A stretch of DNA of 64,000 nucleotides from Heliocidaris tuberculata (Eukaryota > Echinodermata > Echinoidea > Camarodonta > Echinometridae), in the NCBI GenBank assembly GCA_025618425.1, contig CM046836.1, forward strand, positions 20,427,494 through 20,491,493, in the 5' to 3' direction. The number at the start of each line of letters is the position of its first letter. Position 1 is the stretch's first letter. Below the pieces are notes generated by a model that searched no databases, was not told the origin of the DNA, and was given only the letters and a program-made list of their open reading frames with translations. The position numbers were made by a program, and so were the translations under genes. Positions 35,314-45,936 of this stretch are shown here, piece by piece.

Positions 35314-35474
35314 GCCCCGTTGCATAAAACTTACCATTAACGGTAACTTTGCCATCAATAGTAACTCCCATGGAAACCTTGGTTTTGATTGGTTGTTGAG
35401 TGATGTTACCATGGTACATGTAGTTACCATTGATAGCAGAGTTACCATTAATGGTAAGTTTTATGCAACAGGGC
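35314..35474. mobile_element. Palindromic MITE, GCCCCGTTGCATAAAAC family
   Basis: GCCCCGTTGCATAAAACTTA pairs with TAAGTTTTATGCAACAGGGC. The arms carry ACCATTAACGGTAAC-type words, and the centre has GATTGGTTGTTGA. Flanks TCAGG / CCAGG suggest a 5-bp target duplication. It lies inside the 33094 element. Confidence 0.8.
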
Positions 35475-36220
35475 CCAGGTGTTACCACTATTATCGTCAT
35501 CGTTATACATTTAGACATGTTATATGAGCACACATTATGGTTATTGTTATCGGACAAATGTGACCAACCCTTAAGTGAACTGAACATGTCTTTAAATAGA
35601 GAGGGACATCTATATATTAACAGATAATGGATGGGGTTCATAAAGAATTTGTTTACTGTGCATGTACAGTGGTACCGACAGCCACATGTGTGGTACACAT
35701 ACAATGTACTGTACATGGACATGTATGAGACAGAAATCAAAATGCTTTCAGACAAGTACATACAGTGTATGTATTTCAAAAGGCTTTATTTTTCAAGCTC
35801 ATTCATGTACATGTACATTACATGTACGGCATACACTGCACATGTATTTTACCATGCCAGATTGCCGTCGTGCCACTTTGCACAATGCACCATAACGGTA
35901 ACCAAGGACGACTATTACACAACCGTTAAATTGCGGTTAATGTGCATGTACATTTGTATGTGTGCAGAACATTATGATAATTACATATATACCTGTAACA
36001 TTAAATCAGTCTACAAATGTGTAAAGTCAATGCTCTCCATTATATGCTGTCTGTTCTTGGAGCGTCCATTGTAGTAGTTGTTGGTGTTTCTTTACTATAG
36101 GGCCTACATGACTGTCAGGGAAAGCATTGTTAAATTAACTTTTGTAAGGCTATATACATGTAGGGAGCCCTTCTGGTGCTATACATGCACATGTATGTCC
36201 TTCTAGAGTTGGAAGTGTTC

Positions 36221-36440
36221 TAGTTGTGGTCTAGGGGATAATTAAGTCACCGGATTTGTCAGAGGTCTAGGGTTTGAGTCCATGCTACAAGTACTGGAAT
36301 AATGTCCTTTGGCAAGATACTAATCTACAATTGCCACACTTGACCCAGGTGTACATAGTACATGTACATGTAGGTAAGTTGGTACCTGGTAAGCCAGGGT
36401 AATACATAATTTCCAAAGCTCTTTGAAAGTGCATGGGGAT
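36221..36440 (+). repeat. tRNA-derived SINE
   Basis: A pol III A box (TGGTCTAGGGG, 36227-36237) and B box (GGTTTGAGTCC, 36271-36281, one mismatch to consensus) stand 34 bases apart, in a tRNA-like head. The body follows with TGTCCTTTGGCAAGATACT and GCCAGGGTAATA. The body recurs without a head at 36504-36620. Confidence 0.68.
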
Positions 36441-36503
36441 GTTACGTACTTGTACAGTGTACATTATGTATTATACATGTACAAGGACGGTACAGCAATA
36501 ATG

Positions 36504-36620
36504 TCCTTTGGCAAGACACTTACAATGTACATGTATCTACATTTTCCACACTTGATGTATATGTACATGTACATGTAGGTGGGTACCTTGTAAGCCACAG
36601 TATTTTGTAATTTCAAAGGT
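36504..36620 (+). repeat. SINE body, headless second copy
   Basis: AATGTCCTTTGGCAAGACAC, CCACACTTGA and TACCTTGTAAGCCA match the body of the SINE at 36300-36410. A third, weaker piece (GCCAGGGTAATAATTTCCAA) is at 36707. Confidence 0.55.
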
Positions 36621-37458
36621 GGATACATTACAGTGTACCTAGCAGAATTTACATGTACCTCTTGAATGCACTGTGTGCTGAGAGAGATTGGTTGCCTGAG
36701 CTAAAGCCAGGGTAATAATTTCCAAGAAGCCCTTTGGAAGCGCTTAAGATACTTTTAAGTATATACACGTATGGTAAATGCGAACGGCGAACATAATAGT
36801 AGAAGGCAATATTATATTTTCAGTACCCCAGGGACAATTTTGCCTCAAGCTCTCATGTACATGTAGGCCAGATGTACATGTACATGTATTTTGAGTGCAC
36901 ATGCATGTACATTGTAGGCCTAAATATACATTTACATGTAGTTAACCTGTACAGGTAGTTCATAATTTGCACCTTTTGACGAAGGTGCAGCTTGTAATTT
37001 GAGTTGTGTACAAAAATGTTCCAACATGAACTGCTTACAGTAGCTAATGTACATGTAGGCTGTTGCACCTTGTGCACTGCATGGCACATCGACCTCAAGA
37101 TGTGATTGCTTTTACAGACAAGGCCATGTACGTGTTGATTGCAAGTAAGGTCTATTTCCAGCTACATGTATTAGCTCACAACATAGTAAGAAAATAATGT
37201 GTGATCAGACAGAGATAGCATACATTAGGAATAAGTTGTATGGTATACTATCAGGAAATGAAATATAAGAGGTATTATTTAATGATTTACTCTGTATATT
37301 ATGTTTCCAAGAGATACGTAAATTATAGATGGATATATTCTTATTCAAATTTCAAATCGTACTATCTATTACAATGAAATTCCTGGAATTATTGTTCGGA
37401 AACAAATACAAATACTATATCACCCATTTGGTGAAACTTCCTTGTTTTGTTATCCAGA

Positions 37459-37683
37459 GGTGGTATTCTGAGATTTATTTTATCTTGATTTTAGTGAAAT
37501 AATTTTAATTGTCATAACAAAATGTACGCTTATGGCGCATTATTGGTTAATGCCTGCGCAAAAGTGGCTGCGTATGCGGAATTCATCTGCGCAAACACCA
37601 ATGAAATGTTGCAATTTGAAATTTGTTATGACAATTAAAATCTTTTCACTAAATCAAGATAAAATAAATCTCAGAATACCACC
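37459..37683. mobile_element. Palindromic MITE, GGTGGTATTCTGAG family
   Basis: GGTGGTATTCTGAGATTTAT pairs with ATAAATCTCAGAATACCACC; TTAATTGTCATAACAAA is also inverted in the right arm. The centre has ATTGGTTAATGCCTGCGCA. A perfect CCAGA stands on each side (37454-37458, 37684-37688). Confidence 0.82.
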
Positions 37684-37689
37684 CCAGAT

Positions 37690-40600
37690 TTCACTTTGCC
37701 TCTGTACTTTTCCCCTCTATCCTTGTGTACTTTCTCTAGTCTAAATGCATCAAGCATGGGGTTAGAGCAATGACGATATTTGTGAAGTAGTAGTACTGTA
37801 CTGTATGTATTGTATTGTGTGGCTATTTCTGATCTTTAATGCCTAACCGGTTGACGGTGCACAACCACAGGCTTCTGAATTTGCTTTCAAGCTTTCACAT
37901 TGAAAGGCTCTAGACAATCCATAACTTTATCCCTTGCGAGTCTACGAAAGCAGGTTTGTCGTCAGAAATTGATTATTCCTCTGTCACAATATTTGTGTTT
38001 CCTGGCATCTGTTCATAAATTGTCGTAAAGCAAGCACTTTAATCAAATGCGAGTGACATGAGCAGCATTATTGGATCTGGATTTATTGGGTACAATAGCT
38101 TTGATGGTTTTAATGCACTTTTTCATCTTGCACCTCAAAGTTGGTGGACGGTGGTATTGTGCATTGTACATGTATATTATGTACTTGTAAAAGGCGGCAG
38201 TTCCCTATAGGAGTGAGCCAAGTCTGTCAAGTGTTGTGTCTGTGGGCGTTTTCAAGTGTTTAATATTTAATATAAATTTTACCTTTAATGTTTAATATTT
38301 ACCTTTAATGTGTTTGTTTTTGAACAGTCATAATGTATAAAGTGAAAAATTGATACAGGCTGTTCTTACAAGAACTTTTCTTTATGGGACAGTGGTACGA
38401 GTATAAAGTCTACACAAAGTGTAGGCTTTTGGATGAGGTAGGGTGGGGATGATATCCACTTTCTTCCTGATTTTAAAACTATATATACATTATTAATTAT
38501 GTATGCTTCGTCCTCCCATACATGTACCTACACTTTGAGAATGAACAGTTGCCAAGTTTAGTATGGCTTTGAAATTCAAGTGTTTTTTCCCCCTTGTGCT
38601 TGAGCTTGACTCAACGATACTTCAGCTCCAAAGTCTCAAATTCCATCCAGGATGAAATGGAAGCACATATTTTCCATGTACAACCTGTACCTGCACAGTG
38701 GTGTAATTTCCTGCGTAAAATCACGAAGACTTGTGATATTATAGACTGACACCTCAAAGAAGTTTTAGTACCCTCTCCATATGGGGGGGGGGGGGGGGGG
38801 TATGTATGCGTTAATGGCAGACATTAGTAGCTGGAGGCTGCATTGGGTTATTTACCCAAATTGGCCTGTCAAAACAGCTCCTTTATGTCATTATTCATGC
38901 TTACATGAAAAGAGAGCCGGGGCATGTTACTGAATCATGATGTGAGCATACCCAGGTATTGCACGTTCAGCCAAGAAAGTGAACTTGATGATATGAACAC
39001 CTTTTCCCAGGATAAATGTTAACTGCTGGTTTTATTGCTGCCTTCCTCAAGCTACTCTTGAATTCTGGTAATGGAGTTGCATTTCAAGAGATATTGGCTC
39101 AAACTTCAAAGTTATTCTGAATTGTTTATCATGCAGTTACATGTAGTTGGGCTGTTCACACGAGGAAAATATTCATGTACACAAACTGGGTGAAAACTTG
39201 CTGCAAATCACTTAATCACATTCACTGAACAACATAATCACATTTGCATACATGTATGTATATTAGACAGCATGCATAGATCAGGACAACAAGCTAGATT
39301 TTGGAAGATATTGGAACAGAATCATATGGAGTACAGTACAACAGGAGTCCTAAAGTGACAACAGCTAACAAATGACAACAAAAAACAGCATCAACAACAA
39401 ATACAAATGATAAGGATATTTGGTTCATTTCGTTGAAATGTGAACTTTTGTGCAAAGGAGAGAGAAAGATAGTTTTAAGAGAGAAGAAGAGAGAAAGAGA
39501 ATTGTGTCACTTTGCATTCGTGTAAACCTTTGCATCGAGTCCCATTTTCAGAGGGATTATTGTCCTCAACATTCCCATTGCCAATTTCAGGGCAAGAAAC
39601 CGAATTCTTCTTTTCATCATCTTAATTTCATTTAACGGGACTCACCACACCTGTACATCTATCACGCATGCCATACTGAACTGCGATTAAGACATCTTCC
39701 TACCCCTTCGGCAAGCATATCACCTTACCCACAAAGACCAGCCCTTTCTCCGGCTGGCCCCCAAGCCCTGACTTTCCAGGACGTCAGGTTACGATGACAT
39801 GGTGGACAGCGCAAGCCTTCATGCATAATTTTGGAGAGATAAATCAGGATTCTTTGCACCGATTGTTGGTTTTTGTAGTAGAGTGCCCGGATATCCTACA
39901 AGCAGTATCAATAGTAAACTGATGTACTGTACATGTATGTAGGATGCTGGTTATTTTGAACTGACCCCAAAATACTGTGCAGTGTACAACTATGAAATTG
40001 AAGTTCGACTTCTGATTTTGAGGGTGACGTTTCAGCGGAAGTATATCATTATACCCAAAAGATTTCTTGATATTTGTGTCTTGATGAGATTGACTAGTAC
40101 ATGTACATGTTTTTTGTATACATTTTCATGTACATTGTCCGTGCATTTCAGCTGCTTAAACCTGTTTGAGACAATTCATGTTCATTTCATCATTTGACAT
40201 ATGTAGGCCTTACATATTATTTCCAGTGGGTTTTCATCCCAAGTTTTCACTGGCTTACATGTACATGTACCATTTTATGGGTTAGGTCCATTTCAATACC
40301 TACACTTGCTGGGAATGCTCATTTTTTTCTTTACTAATTTTTCGTTATAAAGTCCAAGCAATATTGTACATGTTGCTAGATTAATATCAGTGGAATACTG
40401 CCTTTCTTTTGACAAGCATAATATCATGCATTGCACATGTACACATTTGCAATACAAAACACTTTGTTTATGAATAGGCAATCCATGAATTTGGCATGAT
40501 GGACTATATTCATGTAGGCCATGGGTACATACATTTTCTTTTAAAAAAACCCCGAGTGATTACTAATTACTACTTGTAGGTCTATATGTAATGTCATTGG

Positions 40601-41110
40601 TGTAGAAAGTGTCAGATTTTGCTAATGGCCTACAGTAGACCTGTGGAGAGGCAGTTACCATGGTAACAATGCCATCTGTTGTCTGCACGTCACTGTTGTG
40701 ACAGTTTGCATTTTTATGTAAAGCTACATGTACATGTAATGATGTAAGTGATAAGTATAGAATATACTGTACATCATGGTTTTAAACGCAAACCACTTGT
40801 AAGTAATCATCTTTTATTGTGTGTACACTGTAGGCTCTTTGATTATATAGACAGGCCTATGTACATTGTATATAGTACAATGTACATACATGTATGTACA
40901 TGTATGCACTCACATTGGAGTCACCCATATTTGTAGGTCTGCAAGGAATCAAGAACCAAAAATCTACCAAATGTGACAAAACATTTAAAGAGGGGGGGGG
41001 GGGGGGATGAGGGTTGTCACAAGTTCACAACCCCCATACTATGCCCCTAATTATGCTTCTTCTATCTCCATGAAGGCTTCCTCACACTCATAACCCTATC
41101 AGGAGCAATC
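37690..41110. other. Gene-free stretch
   Basis: No supported gene. TACATGTA words are frequent. Poly-G runs stand at 38783-38800 and 40993-41006, GA-rich DNA at 39457-39500, and a direct TTTAATATTTACCTTTAATG repeat at 38260-38310. No element ends found. Confidence 0.4.
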
Positions 41111-41116
41111 TGTTAA

Positions 41117-41524
41117 CCCTTTCGCCATGGCATGATATTTTGCGATTTGTCTCAATAACTTTTGATTCAGAGCTCTAAAAAATATACCAGATGCATGAGT
41201 ACAAAGAGCAACACTTTCTGCACACACTGTGTCCATTTCTGTGGCATGACCATACTGTGTTTGACTAGGAATTTGAAAAAGGAGAATAAGCTTCAAAATC
41301 CTTAAATTGGCAACACATTGAAAGGTTCAAAATCATTGATTTTTTAATCAAAATTGGCAATTTTTTTTTCATTTTTGGACAAAGTTCCTAACCATGTATA
41401 TTGTTTTCAAGGACTTTACATTTTATTAGAACCATGTAGCACTAAAAGAAAAATGTATTCGTTGCCAATTTGAAGAACAAAATGTGATCAATTTTGCCCT
41501 TAAATAATTCCTGCCCTGAAAGGC
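41117..41524. mobile_element. piggyBac-like MITE, copy 4
   Basis: CCCTTTCGCCATGG at the left and CTGCCCTGAAAGGC at the right, between TTAA sites, 408 bases. It is more diverged at the ends than the other three; the interior is clearly the same. Confidence 0.82.
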
Positions 41525-41679
41525 TTAATAATTACACCAACCTAAATTGATTCCAAACATGGCATACCACATGGAGTATGCTCAATTTCATTTTCCATGT
41601 TTGCCTTGACATTCACACAGCTATTGAGCAGTCACAGGTGTAAAAGGTGTACAGTGTACATGTAGCTAATCAATTATCT

Positions 41680-42075
41680 GGCCATGCGAACAGTGTGTAA
41701 AGCATGCATCATAACAGGTTGGAAGACAGTGTGTTTAGATGGGGAAACTCTTTTCCAAATGTAGTTTTTAGTCACTGTGTGAAAGGTGTTGTCATGCCAT
41801 GCAGACAAAACAGGGTGACAGAAAGGTGTGTTTAGCTGAAGACTATCTTGGACTGAGTGGAAACACAGTGAAAGGTTCCAATTAACGTTTAGGCCATGGA
41901 AAAAAAAAAAAAAAAGTAAAGCGGGAATGATATCGGTACACTGTATGCAGAAAGGTGTGCTTAGATGAAGAAAATTATGTACTGTCTGGGTATCATAATG
42001 GAAGGTGTAGAATCAATTTTCAGGCCATGGAACAGACAATGTAATCATGCATGATCAAAGGGAATTGCGGAATAG
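41680..42075. repeat. Degenerate tandem repeats
   Basis: GTGTGTTTAGATG-like words at about 41730, 41828 and 41947, and GGCCATGG-like words at 41680, 41893 and 42022, suggest irregular units of 100-130 bases. Confidence 0.4.
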
Positions 42076-42094
42076 CATGTTTACATGTAGATAA

Positions 42095-42310
42095 TTGGAT
42101 ATTTATATAGCGCTCTGCTCATATCCACCAGGCAATATTACCCCTGGACTAGCTACATGTAGGCTACCGATTTCGACACTTACAGCATTCAAGGAATTAT
42201 TTCCTGCCGGTTTCCATTTAACACCTGGATGGAGAGTGGCAGATGTAGATAAATGTCTTGCCAAGGGACACTAGTGCTGCGTCTGGGTTTAATCTCAGAC
42301 AATATCACCC
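42095..42310. repeat. Dispersed repeat, TTTATATAGCGC to AATGTCTTGCC
   Basis: An uninterrupted copy of the repeat split at 6460-7683: TATTTATATAGCGCTCTGC, CATTCAAGGAATTATTTCC and GGATGGAGAGTGGCAGATG. Confidence 0.6.
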
Positions 42311-42319
42311 ACATTAGCC

Positions 42320-44860
42320 TCATTTCTGATACCCAGTGTCATGTAATGACACTGGGTATAAAGGGGTGTTTTGGAACGCTGGGTGTGATGCACAATGGTA
42401 ATGAAATGTGTTCTATCAACTACTGATACATACATGACTACATGTACTGTACATATTTTATGTCAGACAGCAAACACTATTTTAAATTTTGAAATAATGC
42501 TTCAAATATTAGTTTTGAAGAACTGTCCCAAGTATTCATTATTTCAAAATAACAACCTTGTATCTATTTTACAATGTGCAAACTTCATTTTGATATTGAT
42601 CTTTTCAAGGTACTTTTTATTATCGATTAAAATTGTCAAATGTGATCATTTATACCTGTAAACTGTACATGTACGTACTGATACAGATTGTAAATCAAGT
42701 CAAGTCCCTCAAGCACTTAATGGATTACAGTTCAACTTCAGTGAACATGTACAGCAATATGGCAAACATAGACTTTCATCACTTGCTAATTAATCAAGTG
42801 TATGGACCGTGTACAGGACATGTATGTGGGAGAAAACGTGAGAAACAAGGGGGCGGGTACAAAAACATTGCCTCATATCTTTCCTCCCTCTGCTCCCCAA
42901 CCTAGTGCAATGCAGGCTTTTGCGCATGCATGGAACCACGTACAATTTGCACAAATTGTATCATGGATGCATCGATGAGTAGCATTAATGGGGAGTTTGA
43001 AATGATGCTTGTAGAGTTAAATTATTGTTATTTGATGAGGAGATGCGGAACGGGCATTGACGTACGCACGTATGCAGGCCTGCATGTACATTAGATATGT
43101 GGTGGGCAGAAATGGAGAGTGAATTTTGCCTTCGTGCCTCGAATCAACAATGAGATATTGCTTCAGACTGTGCAGCATTACAGTTAATCCAGGACTAGAT
43201 ACATTTTCAATCCCTGCTTTTCTCTCGGGTTCGCGCATATATTATAATGGACTCTAACGGCCCCCATTCAGCTGCTCTGTTTTATTATTATAGAGTAACA
43301 AGTACACTATTACGGTACATGTACATGTAGATTCGTGTACATGTACAATTAAAATTTATCACTGCGTGCCAAGCAAAAGGGCAGTACTTAGCAGAGCAAT
43401 TTCTAATAGACTGTCTTATGAGAGCCAGAAGGTCTTTAACTCTATGATATGTGCATGTTTTTGAGTATATGCCCTTCTTGCTCATAGCAGATGTGATTTA
43501 CATGTACATGTAGGTGTGTTAGGAATTTTCCACCTTACACATTACTTGGTATCTTAATATTTATGCGCTGCAGTACAGTGTGTACTTATTTAAAACACAA
43601 ATAAAATATATCACTTGAAAAGTGAAGCAAAAAATAATGGAGCACAGAGAGAGAGAAGTGGGAGAAATATGAATGACAAATTCATTGATTTGAAATCTAG
43701 AATACTTGAATAAAATGTGTCTTGTGGCTATATTTAGAGAAGTGTTACATGTTTACATGTACGGGTAATTCACCGCTGGAAACCCAAGAAATCAGTATTC
43801 GCTGCCTTGGCTCCAAAATGAAAGAATTTAATGCCATGTAGCATTTTTTTTATTTAATTTTATTTTTTAAATTTGAAAAGCGTTGTTTACTCTGGACATG
43901 TTTGACTAAGTACTGGTCTAAGGAATCTCGGTATGACTTGCATACATGTACCTGTAGATATGGTGGGAGAATTTCTATATGCATTTTAGATGTAGTTTGG
44001 TGATTTGTCCGTTGGTAAATTTTCAGGGCAAACAGTCAATGCTGCATACCATATGTTTGGGCACGTACATGTACATGTATAGTGTACCAGTAATCAAATA
44101 ATCAGAAGATATTACTAAAGCCATAAAAACCTACATATATATCACTTTTTGATTTTCACTGTCCAGTTGAAATCTTTATTTCGCTTGATAACATTGAGGC
44201 CCTATATCGGTGACAGATACTGGGGGACATCTTTTTTTTTAACTGATGCAATTTTTTTTTTGGACACAGACATGTACATGTACATGAATGTACACATACT
44301 TTTGCCCCCCCCCCCCCCCCCCAGTGAAATAATCCTGGATCTAAGATCATGATACAAAATTTGTACTGTGACTGCTGAACATGTACATGTACACTGGTTG
44401 TTTGGACTGTCACAACGTGATCTCTGTATTTGTACAGGTTTTATACTAGAGAGAAATATTATCTTTCAGTGGTACAGTCAACTATTTGAAGTTCATTGTA
44501 ACCCAGCTTGGTAAGGTTGGATGATTTATTTTAGTTTTGCTCCTGGAAAAATAATTCATTAAAATTTGTTCAATGCTGCATACTTGTATATTATTATGTG
44601 AATATTGCTTGATCTGCAGTTCATTAACATATTGATTATATATGTGCCAAGACTTCCTTATTGTGGAGGTGAATACAATACATGGATATTTCATAGTTCG
44701 TATGTAATAGCAATAAGCATGAAATATTTGTTGTATAAAATTGAGGATACATGTATGTGCTATGTTATGCTTTGCCTTTTTCTTAAATCATTCTGTGTAG
44801 TTACTTCAGTTGCCTTTATTGTTGCCTAAATGCAGATTTTCTTTATCTTCTTGTATTTCC
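42320..44860. other. Gene-free stretch upstream of DCUN1D3
   Basis: No supported exon. It may include introns or the promoter of DCUN1D3, since an acceptor at 44863 implies a 5' exon to the left. It contains a hairpin repeat (43411), a C18 run near 44305 and many TACATGTA words. Confidence 0.4.
43411..43490. mobile_element. Small hairpin repeat (copy 2)
   Basis: CTGTCTTATGAGAGCCAGAAGG pairs imperfectly with CTTCTTGCTCATAGCAG. Same layout as 20255 and 48207, more diverged. Confidence 0.55.
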
Positions 44861-44864
44861 TCAG

Positions 44865-44994
44865 ATCCTTCCTGATGTTGATCATTTGAGGGTCAGCTTC
44901 TGTCTGTGACCTTGTTTGGTCCATCCACACCAACCCAGTGTTCACCTATGGTCCCCAGGCTGTCTTGCCCGGCGCCACCCACCCAGCCACCCTC
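44865..44994 (+). other. Presumed 5' UTR portion of the DCUN1D3 coding exon
   Basis: A pyrimidine-rich tract ending TTGTATTTCCTCAG (AG at 44863-44864) is a good 3' splice site. Base composition changes here from AT-rich to coding-like GC. The frame upstream of the ATG is open to about 44938 but has no ATG, so translation probably begins at 44995. Confidence 0.55.
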
Positions 44995-45936
44995 ATGGGC
45001 AAGTGTTTCTCCATCTGCAACCCAGGTTCAACCAGCGTGGAAGAGCAGAATGGCAAGAACAACAAGGCGCAACTCCCTCCCAAACCCTTGCATCACGGCA
45101 CTGCTATAGAGCGCGCCACTGCCCAACCCGTGCAGTACGTCCAGCACATCAGCTCGAGCGGGAACCGCGCGGGCACCCTCCCTCTCCGTCCCGCTGGGGA
45201 CTCGAACAATGGTTCTCACAGCAGACCCGCACATGATTCACACAAGCAGTTTCCGCGACAGAACGGTGTAGAGACAAACGCAGCCATGAAGTCGGACTTC
45301 TCTGAGCGAAAGGCTAACAAACTCTTTGAGAAATATAAAGATAACTCTGAGGATGCCATCTTGGCAGAAGGCACTGAACGATTCTGCCAGGATCTCAAGG
45401 TCAGCCCTGAAGATTTTATAGTACTAGTGATTGCGTGGAAGTTCCAAGCGGCCGTCATGTGTCGCTTCACACGGACTGAATTCATCCAGGGATGTCGCAC
45501 CCTTCGTGCCGACTCCATCAACGCCATCAAGGCAAAGTTTCCGGATCTGCGGCATGAAGTGAAGACGGACGATACCATGTTCAAGGATCTCTATCGGTAC
45601 ACATTTGGCTTTGGCCTGGACACGGAAGGTGGCCAGAGAACTTTACCGTGTGAGATAGCAATACCTCTATGGAAGCTTGTCTTCTTCTACCGACAACCCC
45701 CAATCCTAGATCGCTGGTGCAATTTCCTGACTGTTAACCAGGTCAAAGGTATATCCAGGGACACATGGCAGATGTTTCTGCATTTTGTAGAGGTCATTGG
45801 AGACAATCTCAGTAACTATGACGACAACGAAGCGTGGCCTAGCCTTTTTGATGACTTTGTGGAATATGAAAATGATAGATTGAAAACAGTGAACCAAGAT
45901 GGGCAGGAGGAGGAAGAAGAAACTCATCTAGTGTAG
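44995..45936 (+). CDS. DCUN1D3: DCN1-like protein 3 (cullin neddylation co-factor)
   Basis: The 313-residue protein matches vertebrate DCUN1D3 closely across its C-terminal two thirds. DCN1-like proteins bind cullins and the NEDD8 E2 and promote cullin neddylation; DCUN1D3 is the membrane-directed member. The start MGKCFSIC fits: Gly2 is an N-myristoylation site, with Cys4 and Cys8 as possible palmitoylation sites, as in human MGQC. Residues 10-98 are polar and disordered. The PONY/DCUN1 domain spans about 105-295, with EDAILAEGTERFCQDL (119-134), AWKFQAAVMCRFTRTEF (147-163), KDLYRYTFGFGLD (197-209), ISRDTWQMFLHF (253-264) and EAWPSLFDDFVE (279-290). An acidic tail (EEEEET) ends at TAG. The whole coding sequence is in one exon without stops, and the GC content is far above the surroundings. 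Upstream GTG starts are rejected because they would bury the myristoylation site. Confidence 0.96.
   Translation: MGKCFSICNPGSTSVEEQNGKNNKAQLPPKPLHHGTAIERATAQPVQYVQHISSSGNRAGTLPLRPAGDSNNGSHSRPAHDSHKQFPRQNGVETNAAMKSDFSERKANKLFEKYKDNSEDAILAEGTERFCQDLKVSPEDFIVLVIAWKFQAAVMCRFTRTEFIQGCRTLRADSINAIKAKFPDLRHEVKTDDTMFKDLYRYTFGFGLDTEGGQRTLPCEIAIPLWKLVFFYRQPPILDRWCNFLTVNQVKGISRDTWQMFLHFVEVIGDNLSNYDDNEAWPSLFDDFVEYENDRLKTVNQDGQEEEEETHLV

Larger units (their letters stand above)
33094..35571. mobile_element. Harbinger-like element, outer shell of a nested complex
   Basis: AGGGCTGGTCACATTTGTCC at the left is matched by the inverse GGACAAATGTGACCAACCCT at the right. Flanks are GAA and TAA, close to the TWA duplication of Harbinger-type elements. 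The same ends form a compact 203-base element at 55873. Here two further TIR elements and a minisatellite lie inside, giving 2.5 kb. No transposase seen. Confidence 0.7.

Noticed and set aside
36221..36295. Functional tRNA gene
   Set aside because: A and B boxes are present, but the acceptor stem does not close and the body continues as a SINE.
44938..44994. N-terminal extension of DCUN1D3
   Set aside because: It begins at GTG and would hide the glycine needed for N-myristoylation.
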